Under the pieces are notes generated by a model, which did no database searches, was not told the origin of the DNA, and worked only from the letters and a program-made list of their open reading frames with translations. This document shows, in pieces, positions 1 through 7,849 of a stretch of DNA of 43,502 nt. Made by a program: the position numbers and the translations under genes. Source of the DNA: Hyphomicrobiales bacterium (GTDB taxonomy: Bacteria > Pseudomonadota > Alphaproteobacteria > Rhizobiales > Rhizobiaceae); contig UCEZ01000044.1 of the NCBI GenBank assembly GCA_900471525.1, positions 1-43,502 of the forward strand. The letters are read 5' to 3'. How positions within the stretch are numbered: the stretch's first letter is position 1; every line of letters starts with the position of its first letter.

Positions 1-2
1 CA

Positions 3-98
3 AGCCAGCTCTTGGGTATGCTCCAAAGCGGAGTAACAGACGAAGCGGAGCTGACCACGCGCCCGATCGCGATAGAACTTGCCCAACGCCACGGGTGA
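3..98 (+). CDS. possible C-terminal tail of an upstream gene (partial)
   Basis: The frame is open from the left edge and stops with TGA at 96-98. It reads as plausible protein, with SQLLGMLQSGVTDEAELTT near its start. A strong terminator lies about 70 bases further on, which fits the end of a transcription unit. The piece is too short to assign to a family, and other frames here also run for some distance, so the call is weak. Confidence 0.25.
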   Translation, partial: SQLLGMLQSGVTDEAELTTRPIAIELAQRHG

Positions 99-165
99 CG
101 GAATAGCGCGCCGGGAACAAAAAACCGAGCCCGGCGTTGCCGTGACATACGCACGCTCAGAACCT

Positions 166-193
166 GGCCCCGCATCGCCGGGGCCCTCTTTTC
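166..193 (+). terminator. intrinsic terminator hairpin
   Basis: GGCCCCG pairs with CGGGGCC across a short loop and is followed by CTCTTTT. This is a standard rho-independent terminator for a gene entering from the left. It separates that unit from the DUF982 gene. Confidence 0.6.
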
Positions 194-304
194 GAAATCT
201 GGTGAGGTGCACGTTCGTGCGTTCCTCCCGACGGTAAGAGGCTGCATCGGAACAAAATCCTTCGTTATGAGTTTCGCGCGCGAGAAACCTCTTGGAGGAG
301 TCAA

Positions 305-568
305 ATGCACCCGAATGACATCAGCAAACCGACCGAAATTCAATGGCAACCGGTTATCGTCAGACTTCGTGGCGGCATCGAGAAGAAGGTATGCGGGCCG
401 CTTCAGACCTTCGAGATTTTGAACCGGCACATGGCCAGCCCGAACAGCCACATCTGCGCGAACGCAGCTCGTTGCTGCCGCCTCGCGCTTGAACGGAAGA
501 TGACGCCCGAACAGGCGAGAGAAGCGTTTGTTGCCGCCACGATGAACCAAGAGTTGCGCGCGAACTGA
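305..568 (+). CDS. DUF982 family protein
   Basis: This 87-residue protein matches the DUF982 pattern of Rhizobiales. An N-terminal beta-rich part (PVIVRLRGGIEKKVCGPL) is followed by a helical part with conserved Cys/Ala (CANAARCCRLALE) and a closing EQAREAFVAA segment. The start is supported by GGAGGAG seven bases upstream. The family is very common in rhizobia, often in many copies, and has no known biochemical function. The gene stands alone here, with a terminator upstream and a GC-rich inverted repeat (GCCCCGC/GCGGGGC) downstream. Confidence 0.8.
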   Translation: MHPNDISKPTEIQWQPVIVRLRGGIEKKVCGPLQTFEILNRHMASPNSHICANAARCCRLALERKMTPEQAREAFVAATMNQELRAN

Positions 569-707
569 GGTGATGCCGCGCCCCGCCTAAGCGCAGGATA
601 GCCCGCCGCCGGTTAGGGCAGCGGGGCTTGGTGGTGTGGCGGTGAATGTAGCTACAGCAGATGATCAGAGGCTGATGGGGGATCGGGAATTCCGCCGGTT
701 GGCGCGG

Positions 708-824
708 CTAAAGAGGCCAGAGGATGAGTGTCAGGCTGGCCGTCAAGCTAACCAGCAACGCCATGGCGCCGATCAACATGACGGTTTTGGCAAGGCCTTC
801 ATGTTCGGGCTGTCGGTCGATCAT
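708..824 (-). CDS. membrane microprotein, copy A (left member of divergent pair)
   Basis: This is a 38-codon open frame on the minus strand. It has a polar N-terminus (MIDRQPEHEGLAKTV), one hydrophobic helix (roughly residues 15-35) and the ending ILWPL. It is nearly the same as the protein at 24211-24333: from LAKTV to the stop, 23 of 28 residues are identical and the changes are conservative. Retaining the frame and the C-terminus in two copies argues for translation. A GGA motif lies about seven bases upstream. It diverges from the microprotein at 949-1056 across 124 bases. The function is unknown; it is likely a single-pass inner-membrane protein. Confidence 0.6.
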   Translation of the reverse strand: MIDRQPEHEGLAKTVMLIGAMALLVSLTASLTLILWPL

Positions 825-948
825 CGCTTCATCCGATCTAAGGGCAATCAATACCGTATTTAGGGTCGAGTTGCCCGTCGCGGTAGGTTTGGTTATTCAA
901 GTATTTTCGGCTGCTGCATTTGAGTGATGATCAGCGAAAGGACGACGC

Positions 949-1056
949 TTGACCTTCAAGGACCGCAGAATGACCGTCGTATGTGTGACGCTTTTAGCCA
1001 TAATAATCGTTCAGATTGCGGTTGTCTTAGCCGGCTTGCTCGGCTTGCTGGGTTAA
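949..1056 (+). CDS. membrane microprotein, copy A (right member of divergent pair)
   Basis: This 35-residue protein starts with TTG behind AAAGGA, with an internal ATG at 970. It is a single hydrophobic helix ending in VLAGLLGLLG. Its relative at 24458-24565 has the same length, 19 of 35 identical residues and the shared core IVQI followed by AGLLG. The stop codon lies only five bases before the left inverted repeat of an ISL3-family element, so the insertion sequence landed just downstream without breaking the gene. The function is unknown; its partner is divergently transcribed. Confidence 0.55.
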   Translation: MTFKDRRMTVVCVTLLAIIIVQIAVVLAGLLGLLG

Positions 1057-1061
1057 ACCAG

Positions 1062-2704
1062 GGCTCTGACGCACATTTGCTGACGTGCCGCTCCTACCAC
1101 GCGCCGATCAACCGGGCTTGCGGCAGATCGAGCTTTGCTCTTCCGTACATCTGGCGTTTGATGAGCTTCAACCTTGTGATCTGACCTTCCGGTTGCCCAT
1201 TCGACCAAAGTGAGATGATCGCGTTTCTTACAGCGGCGAGGTCCTCTTCGACACCGCTGGCGAACGATCCGACCAGGCTTTCCTTAGCAGCTTCAAGCCA
1301 TTGATCGAGCTTTCGAGCGGTCTTCGAGCGGATCATGGATTGGAAGTCACCAATGGCCGTGCGGGCGACCACAAGCTCTGGAACGTTCACTTCGATCGCC
1401 GCCACCAGGATCGCTTCGGATTTTGCGAGGTCATCGCGTGCGGTGGTCATCAGCCGAGCGATCACCCGTGCTGATGGCGTTCTGGCGAGCCCACTCTGAT
1501 TGGTCTTTTCCGCCAGACGCCGGCGTTGAGCCCATTGCGAGATGACACTCTGCCCCGCAAAGCCTTTTGCTTTCATCTCCCGCCAGAGTGCCAGGGCATT
1601 CCGTGCTCCGTCTTCCCAGCGGCTATTGAGCCAGGGCAGCCAGCTATCCAAAGAACTGGGCCGTGTACGGAAGACATCAAAGGCGCTGTCCCCTCAAGAC
1701 GTCGCGGATAAGCTTCCGGGTATGGCCAGTTTGCCGAATGATCTGTCGAATTGAAGTTCCTTGCTTCGACAATTCCCGGATTGCCTCGTTCGTCTCCTGG
1801 CGACGCAGATATCCCTCATACTGCCGCTTCTCTGCGTACGTCAGAAGCTTGGGATCAACGACGTTGCTGCCGACTGCTTGCCGGATTTGGCGCATCGACT
1901 TGCCGACCGCATCGAGATAGGCCCAGCTGGAATTCTCCATCAGGTGCCAGCGATCGGCGACCTGCTCAGCATCGGGCAAGGCCTTCGCGATGGCCTCACC
2001 ATAGCCACCACCCCGATCGCGAGCGACGATCGATATCGACTGATGCTCGGCAAGCCACGACCGGGACGTATCCAACGCACGATCCGGCAACAGAGTTACG
2101 GGTCTCCGACGCTCCAGGTCGCAAGCGATCGTCCCGAGGTCTGGCCATGCCAGAAGGCAAAATCATCAATGCCTATGACGTTGAGCTCATTTTTCTGGTC
2201 AGCAATACGCCGACGAACCACCGGCAGCAGCGTGTCGTTGCTCACTGGCATCATCAGACGATTGGCAAAAGCTGCAGCAGGTCTGCCGCCGAGCGCCAAA
2301 CCAAGGTGATGGACGATCGTCTCAAGCCGCTGAGTGCGACGGCCGTAGCGGGCGAGCACGTTGTCGCCGAACTGTTCGCAGAAGACGCGCCGACCGCAAA
2401 GAACGGCATCGCACCAAAACCGACGCGCTACGACTGTCAACTCTACCCGCCGGCCGCTGAGAGGTAAGTCAGCGGGGCGCCGCTCATATCGGCTTTGAAT
2501 TCGTCGGCTTGACCGCCCGCAGTCTGGACAAGCTGCTGAGGGATTACGCGATCGAAGCCGAACTTGAACGCATTCCCCAACGATCTTCACTGTTTCTACT
2601 GCAAAGCCGAACGGTGCGAGACTCGCATGCGGCAATCGATGGCCCATTGCTGATCCTCCGGTGAATCAGCGAAAATCTCCCTGCAGCAAATATGGGTCAG
2701 AGCC
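1062..2704 (-). mobile_element. ISL3-family insertion sequence, degenerate
   Basis: An ISL3-type transposase reading leftward is bounded by terminal inverted repeats. The left end begins GGCTCTGACGCACATTTGCTG at 1062 and the right end at 2682-2704 is its imperfect reverse complement (about 20 of 22 matching). The length of about 1.64 kb fits the family. The flanking 8-mers (taaaccag and gaaaacag) agree at only six positions, so no clean target duplication remains. The transposase carries two frameshifts, so the element is unlikely to move on its own. Confidence 0.75.
1094..2647 (-). pseudogene. ISL3-family transposase, two frameshifts
   Basis: Three consecutive minus-strand frames together make one transposase. 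The N-terminal piece (2096-2647) has the zinc-binding CPDCG motif and the catalytic-region GIDDFAFW. The middle piece (1677-2090) continues with VARDRGGGYGEA and ADRWHLMENS. The C-terminal piece (1094-1651) starts near SLDSWLPWLNSRWEDG and runs to the normal end. The frame changes near 2097 (after the segment that should read LERR) and near 1670 (after VLRGQR). These are established ISL3 hallmarks; that the gene is dead is inferred from the shifts. Programmed frameshifting is unlikely because ISL3 transposases are normally a single frame. Confidence 0.8.
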
Positions 2705-3286
2705 GAAAACAGACCCATCGAACGCTTCAGGCCAATTCGTGCCAATCGCCTCAATCCAAAGAACTTCCAATTCCCTTAGCGGGTATTATTGCAGGAGTTG
2801 ACCACGGAGCCCGAACTCCGGGCCGCATGACGTTCATCGTCCGTTCGTTTGTAGCGCAGCATTTTGAACTGCTCTTGTCCTGCCCCTAGATTGTCAACCG
2901 TCAGATCAAACCCCGTATCGCTGCTGTGTTGGCTTGACCCCACGTTGCGGTGGATAAGACGCGATCGCTCCAAGTCATCGCCGCCTCTCGAGCGGGCGTA
3001 CCCAAAGTGTGGTGCCGCAGCCATCATTTGCCGGCGTCGTGGGTGTTTGATGAGCCCACAGGTGTCTCGGACGCTGAGCGCATGCGGCACCAGGTTGAGA
3101 CCAATCGTCCAGACGCAGACCGCATTGTGCGGCGGCGCGCGCCGCGGTCGCGGCCAGTCCGACGCTCGCCATCTGCGGATCAGTTATAGGACTTTCACTG
3201 CCGGAATCTGGCGTAGTGTAATATAATGGCCTGCGGCGCCCCGTCTCCTGACCCTGCGCCCAAGACTTCTACAGAGGAAGCAGGAC
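2705..3286. other. intergenic stretch without a recognised gene
   Basis: Open frames on both strands here are Arg/Pro-rich shadows without family motifs. A perfect TATAAT at 3222-3227, about 60 bases before the next gene, may be its -10 box, but no clear -35 was seen. The stretch borders an insertion sequence and may be scrambled mobile DNA. Confidence 0.4.
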
Positions 3287-3571
3287 ATGGCGGCCGTCAG
3301 CCCCAGATTTCCGTTCGAATACTACCTGCTGGATCGCGTTGCGTTCGAGGGAGGCGTTGCCTGTTGGCTTGGAGGCAAACTGGTGCCAGAGCGGGTCAGG
3401 GATAGCGACGGGCGTTATTATCGATTTGTGGGACTGGCGCTTCGCGACCGCACTGGCCGTCTCGATGTGAGAGCGCTCACGCCCGGCGAGTGGATCGTTG
3501 CGCCTGATCTTGTCTATGCGTACGAGACATCCCGCGGCGCGGAGGATGCCGACCGCGCGCAATCGGACTGA
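3287..3571 (+). CDS. conserved hypothetical protein, 94 aa
   Basis: The ATG at 3287 follows a good ribosome site (GAGGAAGCAGGAC). The protein starts with aromatic-rich PFEYYLLDRVAF and has a central region resembling a small beta barrel (GGKLVPERVRDSDGRYYRFVGLALRD). It ends in an acidic/basic polar tail and has no signal peptide or membrane helix. No known family was recognised. A TATAAT box lies about 60 bases upstream and the gene appears to be a single unit. Codon choice resembles neighbouring genuine genes. Confidence 0.65.
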   Translation: MAAVSPRFPFEYYLLDRVAFEGGVACWLGGKLVPERVRDSDGRYYRFVGLALRDRTGRLDVRALTPGEWIVAPDLVYAYETSRGAEDADRAQSD

Positions 3572-3687
3572 TCAAAAGCGGAACGACCCGCTCACGGTCT
3601 CGAGTGGCAGTTGAAATCCAGGCAACCGGTCGCCGCGAACAACGCTTCCGCAATCATCCGTCCGTGAAACCAGCAGTCCGTTCCATA

Positions 3688-4326
3688 TTACCAGTGGGCA
3701 ACGCGGCGGCCGCAGATCGCGCCGAGCGCCACCAGCCCGGCAATCGCGATCGAATACCAGGTTGCGACGAACAGCGGTGAATCGTCGGTGCAGTGGGCCG
3801 CGTAAAAGGTTGCGGCAATGCCGCCGGCAAGCAGGCCAGCGACGGCGCCGGCAAGGCGCGGGCGCGTCGGCGCGCCGTGACGGAGTGCCGCCAGAAACAC
3901 GGCCAGCGGGCCGAGACCGATCAGCGGGATGAAGGTCAGGCAGACATAGACGTTGCTGCCCCACCAGACGGTAACCAGTTGATCAGAAGGCACGGCGAAC
4001 ATTTCGGCCGCCACCGCAGCGCCGAGAAGGATCGGCGTCAGAATGAGCCAACGAGCGACGCCTCTGACATCGGAACCGGGACGCGACAACACCCGCAGGA
4101 GCGCAAAGGCGACGATGGCAAGCGCGAGCGTGACGATGAATTTGAACAGAAACCGGAGCGTGTGGGCAGCCACGGCGAAGTCGGGGCGCGGACCGATCAG
4201 GACGAAGAAGACGGCCGCCGCGATGATCGTCGCAGCAGCGATCGCCACCCACCATGCATAGCCAAGCGGCATCGCCTGCTTTGCTGTATCTGCCTTCAGC
4301 GCATTGATGAGGTCGTTGGTCTGCAT
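3688..4326 (-). CDS. nrsF: NrsF-type (DUF1109) membrane anti-sigma factor
   Basis: This 212-residue integral membrane protein has about six hydrophobic helices and a short cytoplasmic N-terminus (MQTNDLINALKAD). That is the layout of the DUF1109/NrsF family, the anti-sigma factor of Caulobacter SigF. The ATG at 4326 begins one base after the sigma-factor stop (TGAAATG), with GGAG upstream, so the two are translationally coupled. An in-frame ATG at 4341 would overlap the sigma gene and is less likely. By family knowledge it holds the sigma factor at the membrane until metal or oxidative stress. It contains Cys residues, including one in AAHCTDD, which could take part in sensing. Confidence 0.85.
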   Translation of the reverse strand: MQTNDLINALKADTAKQAMPLGYAWWVAIAAATIIAAAVFFVLIGPRPDFAVAAHTLRFLFKFIVTLALAIVAFALLRVLSRPGSDVRGVARWLILTPILLGAAVAAEMFAVPSDQLVTVWWGSNVYVCLTFIPLIGLGPLAVFLAALRHGAPTRPRLAGAVAGLLAGGIAATFYAAHCTDDSPLFVATWYSIAIAGLVALGAICGRRVAHW

Positions 4327-4327
4327 T

Positions 4328-4864
4328 TCAGCTCCGTCCAAACTTCTTTGCGATCGATCGCAAACCCCGGTGCAGGGCCACGCGCACTGCCGTCTCCGTC
4401 ATGCCAAACTTGTCGGCCGTCTCGCCGATCGAACGCCCCTCGATCGAAATCGCGGCAACGACAGAACGCTGGCCCGGCGCCAGCCCGTCCAACACACGAC
4501 CGATCTCGCGGTCGCTCACCGTCTCGGCCTCCGGCTGGGCGACCATCTCGGCGATGTCACCGATCTCGATCTCTACGCGGCGGCCACGCTTGCGAAAGGC
4601 GTCGATCAGCTTGAAGCGCGCGATCGCATAAACCCAGGGCAAGACAGGCGCATCGCTGATCCATGTATGACGCTTCATATGAATTGCCAGAAGCGTTTCC
4701 TGCACGATGTCCTCGGGATCGACGCCGCCCTGCACGATCTTCCGGCGCGCGAAGCCGCGCACGATGGCGGCGGTGCGTCCCAGAAATGCGGCATAGGCCC
4801 TTTCGTCCCCTGCAATCGCAGCCCGCAGCAACGTGGCAAGTTCATTTTCGGCGTCGCCGTTCAA
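4328..4864 (-). CDS. sigF: ECF sigma factor, SigF-like
   Basis: This sigma-70 family protein has only regions 2 and 4. Region 2 contains [20 protein letters not shown], and region 4 contains the helix-turn-helix [22 protein letters not shown] prefer the TTG start at 4864, which has GGAGAG and AAGGG just upstream and gives 178 residues, the usual size. An ATG at 4939 in the same frame would add 25 residues. It forms an operon with nrsF downstream and is divergent from the bufferin operon, which is its probable target. Caulobacter SigF-NrsF controls homologous genes. Confidence 0.88.
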   Translation of the reverse strand: MNGDAENELATLLRAAIAGDERAYAAFLGRTAAIVRGFARRKIVQGGVDPEDIVQETLLAIHMKRHTWISDAPVLPWVYAIARFKLIDAFRKRGRRVEIEIGDIAEMVAQPEAETVSDREIGRVLDGLAPGQRSVVAAISIEGRSIGETADKFGMTETAVRVALHRGLRSIAKKFGRS

Positions 4865-4971
4865 CCCTTGTCTCTCCAATACGCGCGTTGAGGCCGCTTT
4901 GTTACGCGCCGCCCGAAATATTGTCCAACGCCGCCGCATTGTCGATCACGAATTCGTGTTCGTAACCGTGC

Positions 4972-4997
4972 GTAACAGATGGCCTCACCGGATCGAA
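4972..4997 (+). promoter_or_regulatory. SigF-type promoter of the bufferin operon
   Basis: GTAACA at 4972-4977 and CGAA at 4994-4997 are separated by exactly 16 bases. The published Caulobacter SigF promoter is GTAACC-N16-CGAA, so this differs in one base. It lies about 55 bases upstream of the precursor gene. The nearby GTAACC at 4962-4967 does not have the right spacing to CGAA. Confidence 0.6.
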
Positions 4998-5051
4998 GGG
5001 AGAATTACGCGGCCGATGACCGGCCCGCGGAAGTTCCAAGAGGAGATATCC

Positions 5052-5339
5052 ATGAACCGTTCGACGCTCACCCTTACCCTCGCCGGCTCGCTCGCCACCG
5101 CTCTGGCATCGGTTGCGTTCGCCGCACCGTTGCCGGCTGAGAAAATGGTCGGCAACGAGAAGTGCTACGGCATCGCGCTCAAGGGTCAGAACGATTGCGC
5201 CGCCGGCGCCGGCACGACCTGCGCCGGTACCTCGACGATGGACTACCAAGGCAATTCCTGGAAGGCCGTGCCGGCCGGTACCTGCACCAGCATGAATGTC
5301 GATGGCCACAAGGGCATGCTGGAGCCGATGAAGGGCTGA
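5052..5339 (+). CDS. bufA: bufferin-type precursor peptide (DUF2282)
   Basis: This 95-residue protein has a Sec signal peptide ([12 protein letters not shown] through ASVAFAAP, cut near residue 25) and a Gly/Lys-rich core with four Cys: KCYG, NDCAAG, TTCAG and GTCTSM. This is the BUF/DUF2282 pattern, which is the BufA precursor of bufferins. Bufferins are exported peptides whose Cys are converted to copper-binding thiooxazoles by a DUF692 oxidase. The ATG at 5052 follows AGAGGAGATATCC, a near-ideal ribosome site. The gene leads an operon with its presumed modifying enzymes. The assignment is by family and context; the chemistry is inferred. Confidence 0.85.
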   Translation: MNRSTLTLTLAGSLATALASVAFAAPLPAEKMVGNEKCYGIALKGQNDCAAGAGTTCAGTSTMDYQGNSWKAVPAGTCTSMNVDGHKGMLEPMKG

Positions 5340-5402
5340 TCCCCTATGGAGGCCCGGCTGCCCGGGCCTCCACCACTGTCTGACAAATCGGGAAGAACCG
5401 CG

Positions 5403-6290
5403 ATGACCGCCTCAAAAACCCAAGCCTACGCCTTGCCCGCGCGTGCCGGTCTCGGCCTCAAGCCCGAACACTACGAGACCGTTCTGGCCAATCGTCCAGA
5501 TGTCGGTTTCTTTGAGGTGCATGCCGAGAACTACATGGGCGCCGGTGGGCCGCCGCATCGCTACCTGGAAGCCATCACCGAACTCTATCCGCTTTCGCTG
5601 CACGGCGTCGGACTGTCGATCGGTGCGGCGCACGAGCTCGACAAGGCGCATCTGAAGCGGCTGCGCGGCCTCATCGATCGCTACCGGCCGCAGAGCTTCT
5701 CCGAACATCTGGCCTGGTCGACCCACGACACGGGCTTTCTCAACGACCTCTTGCCGCTTCCCTATACACCGGAAACCCTGGCACGCGTCATCGACCATGT
5801 CGACGAAACGCAGCAGGCACTCGGGCGACGGCTGCTGCTCGAAAACCCCTCGACCTATGTGCTGTTTGCCGACAGCACGATCGATGAGGTCGACTTTCTC
5901 GCGACGATTGCGGAGCGCACCGGTTGTGGGCTGCTGCTCGACGTCAACAATGTCATGGTCTCGGCGGTGAACCACCGTCTCGATGCCGCCACCTATATCG
6001 ACCGCTTCCCGGTCGAGTTGGTCGGCGAGATCCACCTTGCCGGCTACGACGAGACCGTCGACGACGCTGGCGACCGGTTGCTGATCGACGCCCATGGCAC
6101 GGCGGTGAAGAGCGATGTGGTGGCACTCTACCAACACACGCTTGCGCGCAGCGGACCGTTGCCGACGCTGATTGAATGGGACAACGACGTGCCGGATTTC
6201 GCGACGTTGCAGGCGGAGGCGGCGCGCGCGGACGCGATGCTCGCCGCCGAAGCGCTCCGCCGCAACGGACAACGGATCCGGGCGGCATGA
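5403..6290 (+). CDS. bufB: DUF692 multinuclear non-heme iron oxidase (MNIO, BufB)
   Basis: This 295-residue TIM-barrel enzyme has the metal-ligand segments of the DUF692 family: [47 protein letters not shown] and IEWDND. Members of this family hold two or three irons and oxidise Cys in precursor peptides. In bufferin systems the product is a thiooxazole. The ATG at 5403 has GGGAAG upstream; an ATG at 5346 in frame would lie directly behind the precursor stop and add non-conserved residues. The stop overlaps the start of the DUF2063 gene (ATGA), so translation is coupled. Confidence 0.9.
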   Translation: MTASKTQAYALPARAGLGLKPEHYETVLANRPDVGFFEVHAENYMGAGGPPHRYLEAITELYPLSLHGVGLSIGAAHELDKAHLKRLRGLIDRYRPQSFSEHLAWSTHDTGFLNDLLPLPYTPETLARVIDHVDETQQALGRRLLLENPSTYVLFADSTIDEVDFLATIAERTGCGLLLDVNNVMVSAVNHRLDAATYIDRFPVELVGEIHLAGYDETVDDAGDRLLIDAHGTAVKSDVVALYQHTLARSGPLPTLIEWDNDVPDFATLQAEAARADAMLAAEALRRNGQRIRAA

Positions 6291-7069
6291 CGATGGACCT
6301 CGCCGCCAGCCAGACCGCCTTTGCCGACGCATTGCTGCACGCCGACCGGCCGGTACCGGATGGTATCACCACCGCGCGCGGCGAGGCCGATGCAGCACGG
6401 TTCGCCGTCTACCGCAACAATGTCTTCGTCGGGCTGACAAAGGCACTGGCGCAACGCTTTCCGGTGACGGAGCGGCTCGTTGGCACGCAATTCTTCGTGG
6501 CCATGGCGCGAGCCTACGCCCAGGATCACAAACCGGCCTCACCGCTGATTATCGAATATGGCGGCGACTTCCCGGATTTCATCGCCAGCTTCCAGCCGGC
6601 GAGCAAGCTTGCCTATCTGCCGGATGTCGCCCGAATCGAGGCAGCCTGGATGCGAGCCTATCACGCGGCCGATGCCACGCCGCTCGACCTTGCGGTCCTC
6701 GCAGCCGTGGCGCCTGAGAGGCTTGCTGACTTGCGGCTTGTTGCGCACCCGTCAACGGGATTGATCCGTTCGGGCTATCCTGTGGGCTCGATCTGGAGCG
6801 CACATCAGCTAGAAACCGTCACACCGATCACCGACTGGCGACCGCAGGATGTCCTGGTCGTGCGGCCGGAGATGACCGTCAACATCCACATCCTACCATC
6901 GCAGGACGCCGTCTTTGCGGCCTGCTTGTTCGACGGCGCCACTCTTGGCGCGGCCGCAGAGGCGGCTCTTACCGAGGCCCCCGCATTCGATTTCGGGGCG
7001 GCGCTGATGGGTCTTGTCAGTCTCGGTGCATTCCGCGCCCTGCAACCGGATGAAGGAAACGTCCCATGA
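6287..7069 (+). CDS. bufC: DUF2063 partner protein of the MNIO enzyme (BufC)
   Basis: This 260-residue protein has the DUF2063 N-terminal domain ([29 protein letters not shown]) with its YRNN motif. A C-terminal domain resembles RiPP recognition elements of MNIO partners. In known systems it binds the precursor and presents it to the DUF692 oxidase. The start codon overlaps the upstream stop and the stop overlaps the next start, so the operon is tightly coupled. An upstream in-frame ATG would lie inside bufB and is not needed. Confidence 0.88.
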   Translation: MTMDLAASQTAFADALLHADRPVPDGITTARGEADAARFAVYRNNVFVGLTKALAQRFPVTERLVGTQFFVAMARAYAQDHKPASPLIIEYGGDFPDFIASFQPASKLAYLPDVARIEAAWMRAYHAADATPLDLAVLAAVAPERLADLRLVAHPSTGLIRSGYPVGSIWSAHQLETVTPITDWRPQDVLVVRPEMTVNIHILPSQDAVFAACLFDGATLGAAAEAALTEAPAFDFGAALMGLVSLGAFRALQPDEGNVP

Positions 7070-7563
7070 AAACCGAAGCTGCCTCCTCACACGGCTCTGG
7101 CACTGCCCTTGCCGCGCTCATAACACGCACCGAAGCCCTGCTTGCCTCCGTTCCCCCCTCGCTGCCGCTGCTGGCACTGCGCTTCGCGCTCGCGATACCC
7201 TTTTTCAAGTCGGGGCTGACAAAATGGGACGGATTCCTGACGCTTTCGCAAGGGGCACGATATCTTTTCGAGCAGGAATTCAAACTCCATATCTTCGGCA
7301 GTGAAATTCCCTACCCGTTTCCCCTGACGATGGCGACGGCAGCCGGGATCGGAGAACTGATCCTCCCGGTCTTGTTGATCCTTGGTCTGGCGACGCGCTT
7401 TGCCGCCCTCGGCTTACTACTGATGACGGCGATCATCCAGCTCACCATTCCCGATGGCTGGGCGAATTTCCATCTGCCCTGGGCGGCGATGGCATTGGCA
7501 TTGGTCGTGTTCGGCAGCGGCAAGATCGCGATCGATCCGCGGGTCATGCCACGCGGCAATTGA
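7066..7563 (+). CDS. DoxX family membrane protein of the bufferin operon
   Basis: This 165-residue protein has four hydrophobic helices and the DoxX signature (LALRFALAIPFFKSGLTKWDGF, of which SGLTKW is typical). It overlaps bufC by four bases. DoxX genes often close DUF2282-DUF692-DUF2063 operons, and Caulobacter has the same order. Its role is unproven; redox chemistry at the membrane is usually proposed. The family call is firm and the function is open. Confidence 0.85.
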   Translation: MKTEAASSHGSGTALAALITRTEALLASVPPSLPLLALRFALAIPFFKSGLTKWDGFLTLSQGARYLFEQEFKLHIFGSEIPYPFPLTMATAAGIGELILPVLLILGLATRFAALGLLLMTAIIQLTIPDGWANFHLPWAAMALALVVFGSGKIAIDPRVMPRGN

Positions 7564-7849
7564 CTTGCGTTTGCAACCTGTTCGGGCCGCCGTGAAAAAG
7601 CGGCGTCCACGCAGATCGCGCCATCGGCTGCACGACGCGACTTTGCAATTCAGGTCGATGAAAGCCGGCGTCCGATTTCATGTTGCGCCGCAGCAAGAAT
7701 ACGGCCATAAGCCTTGTACTCACCACGGACCCGGTGGAACTCCGGGTGGCTCTTCTGGCCGCCGATCCGCCAGACAACGCAAAACCTGCATGCCAATTCT
7801 ATAGCCGCTCAGAGAAGCGCGTTGGTCATGCTTTGCGAGAACTCATCCC

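Noticed and set aside
1054..2712. 8-bp target duplication around the ISL3 element
   Set aside because: The flanking 8-mers agree at only six positions, so no true duplication can be claimed.
4962..4997. GTAACC at 4962 as the -35 box of the SigF promoter
   Set aside because: It matches the consensus better in sequence but lies 26 bases from CGAA; the GTAACA at 4972 has the required 16.
5412..6332. 306-codon minus-strand frame opposite the DUF692 gene
   Set aside because: The plus-strand frame has all DUF692 metal motifs and overlapping operon neighbours; the antisense frame has none.
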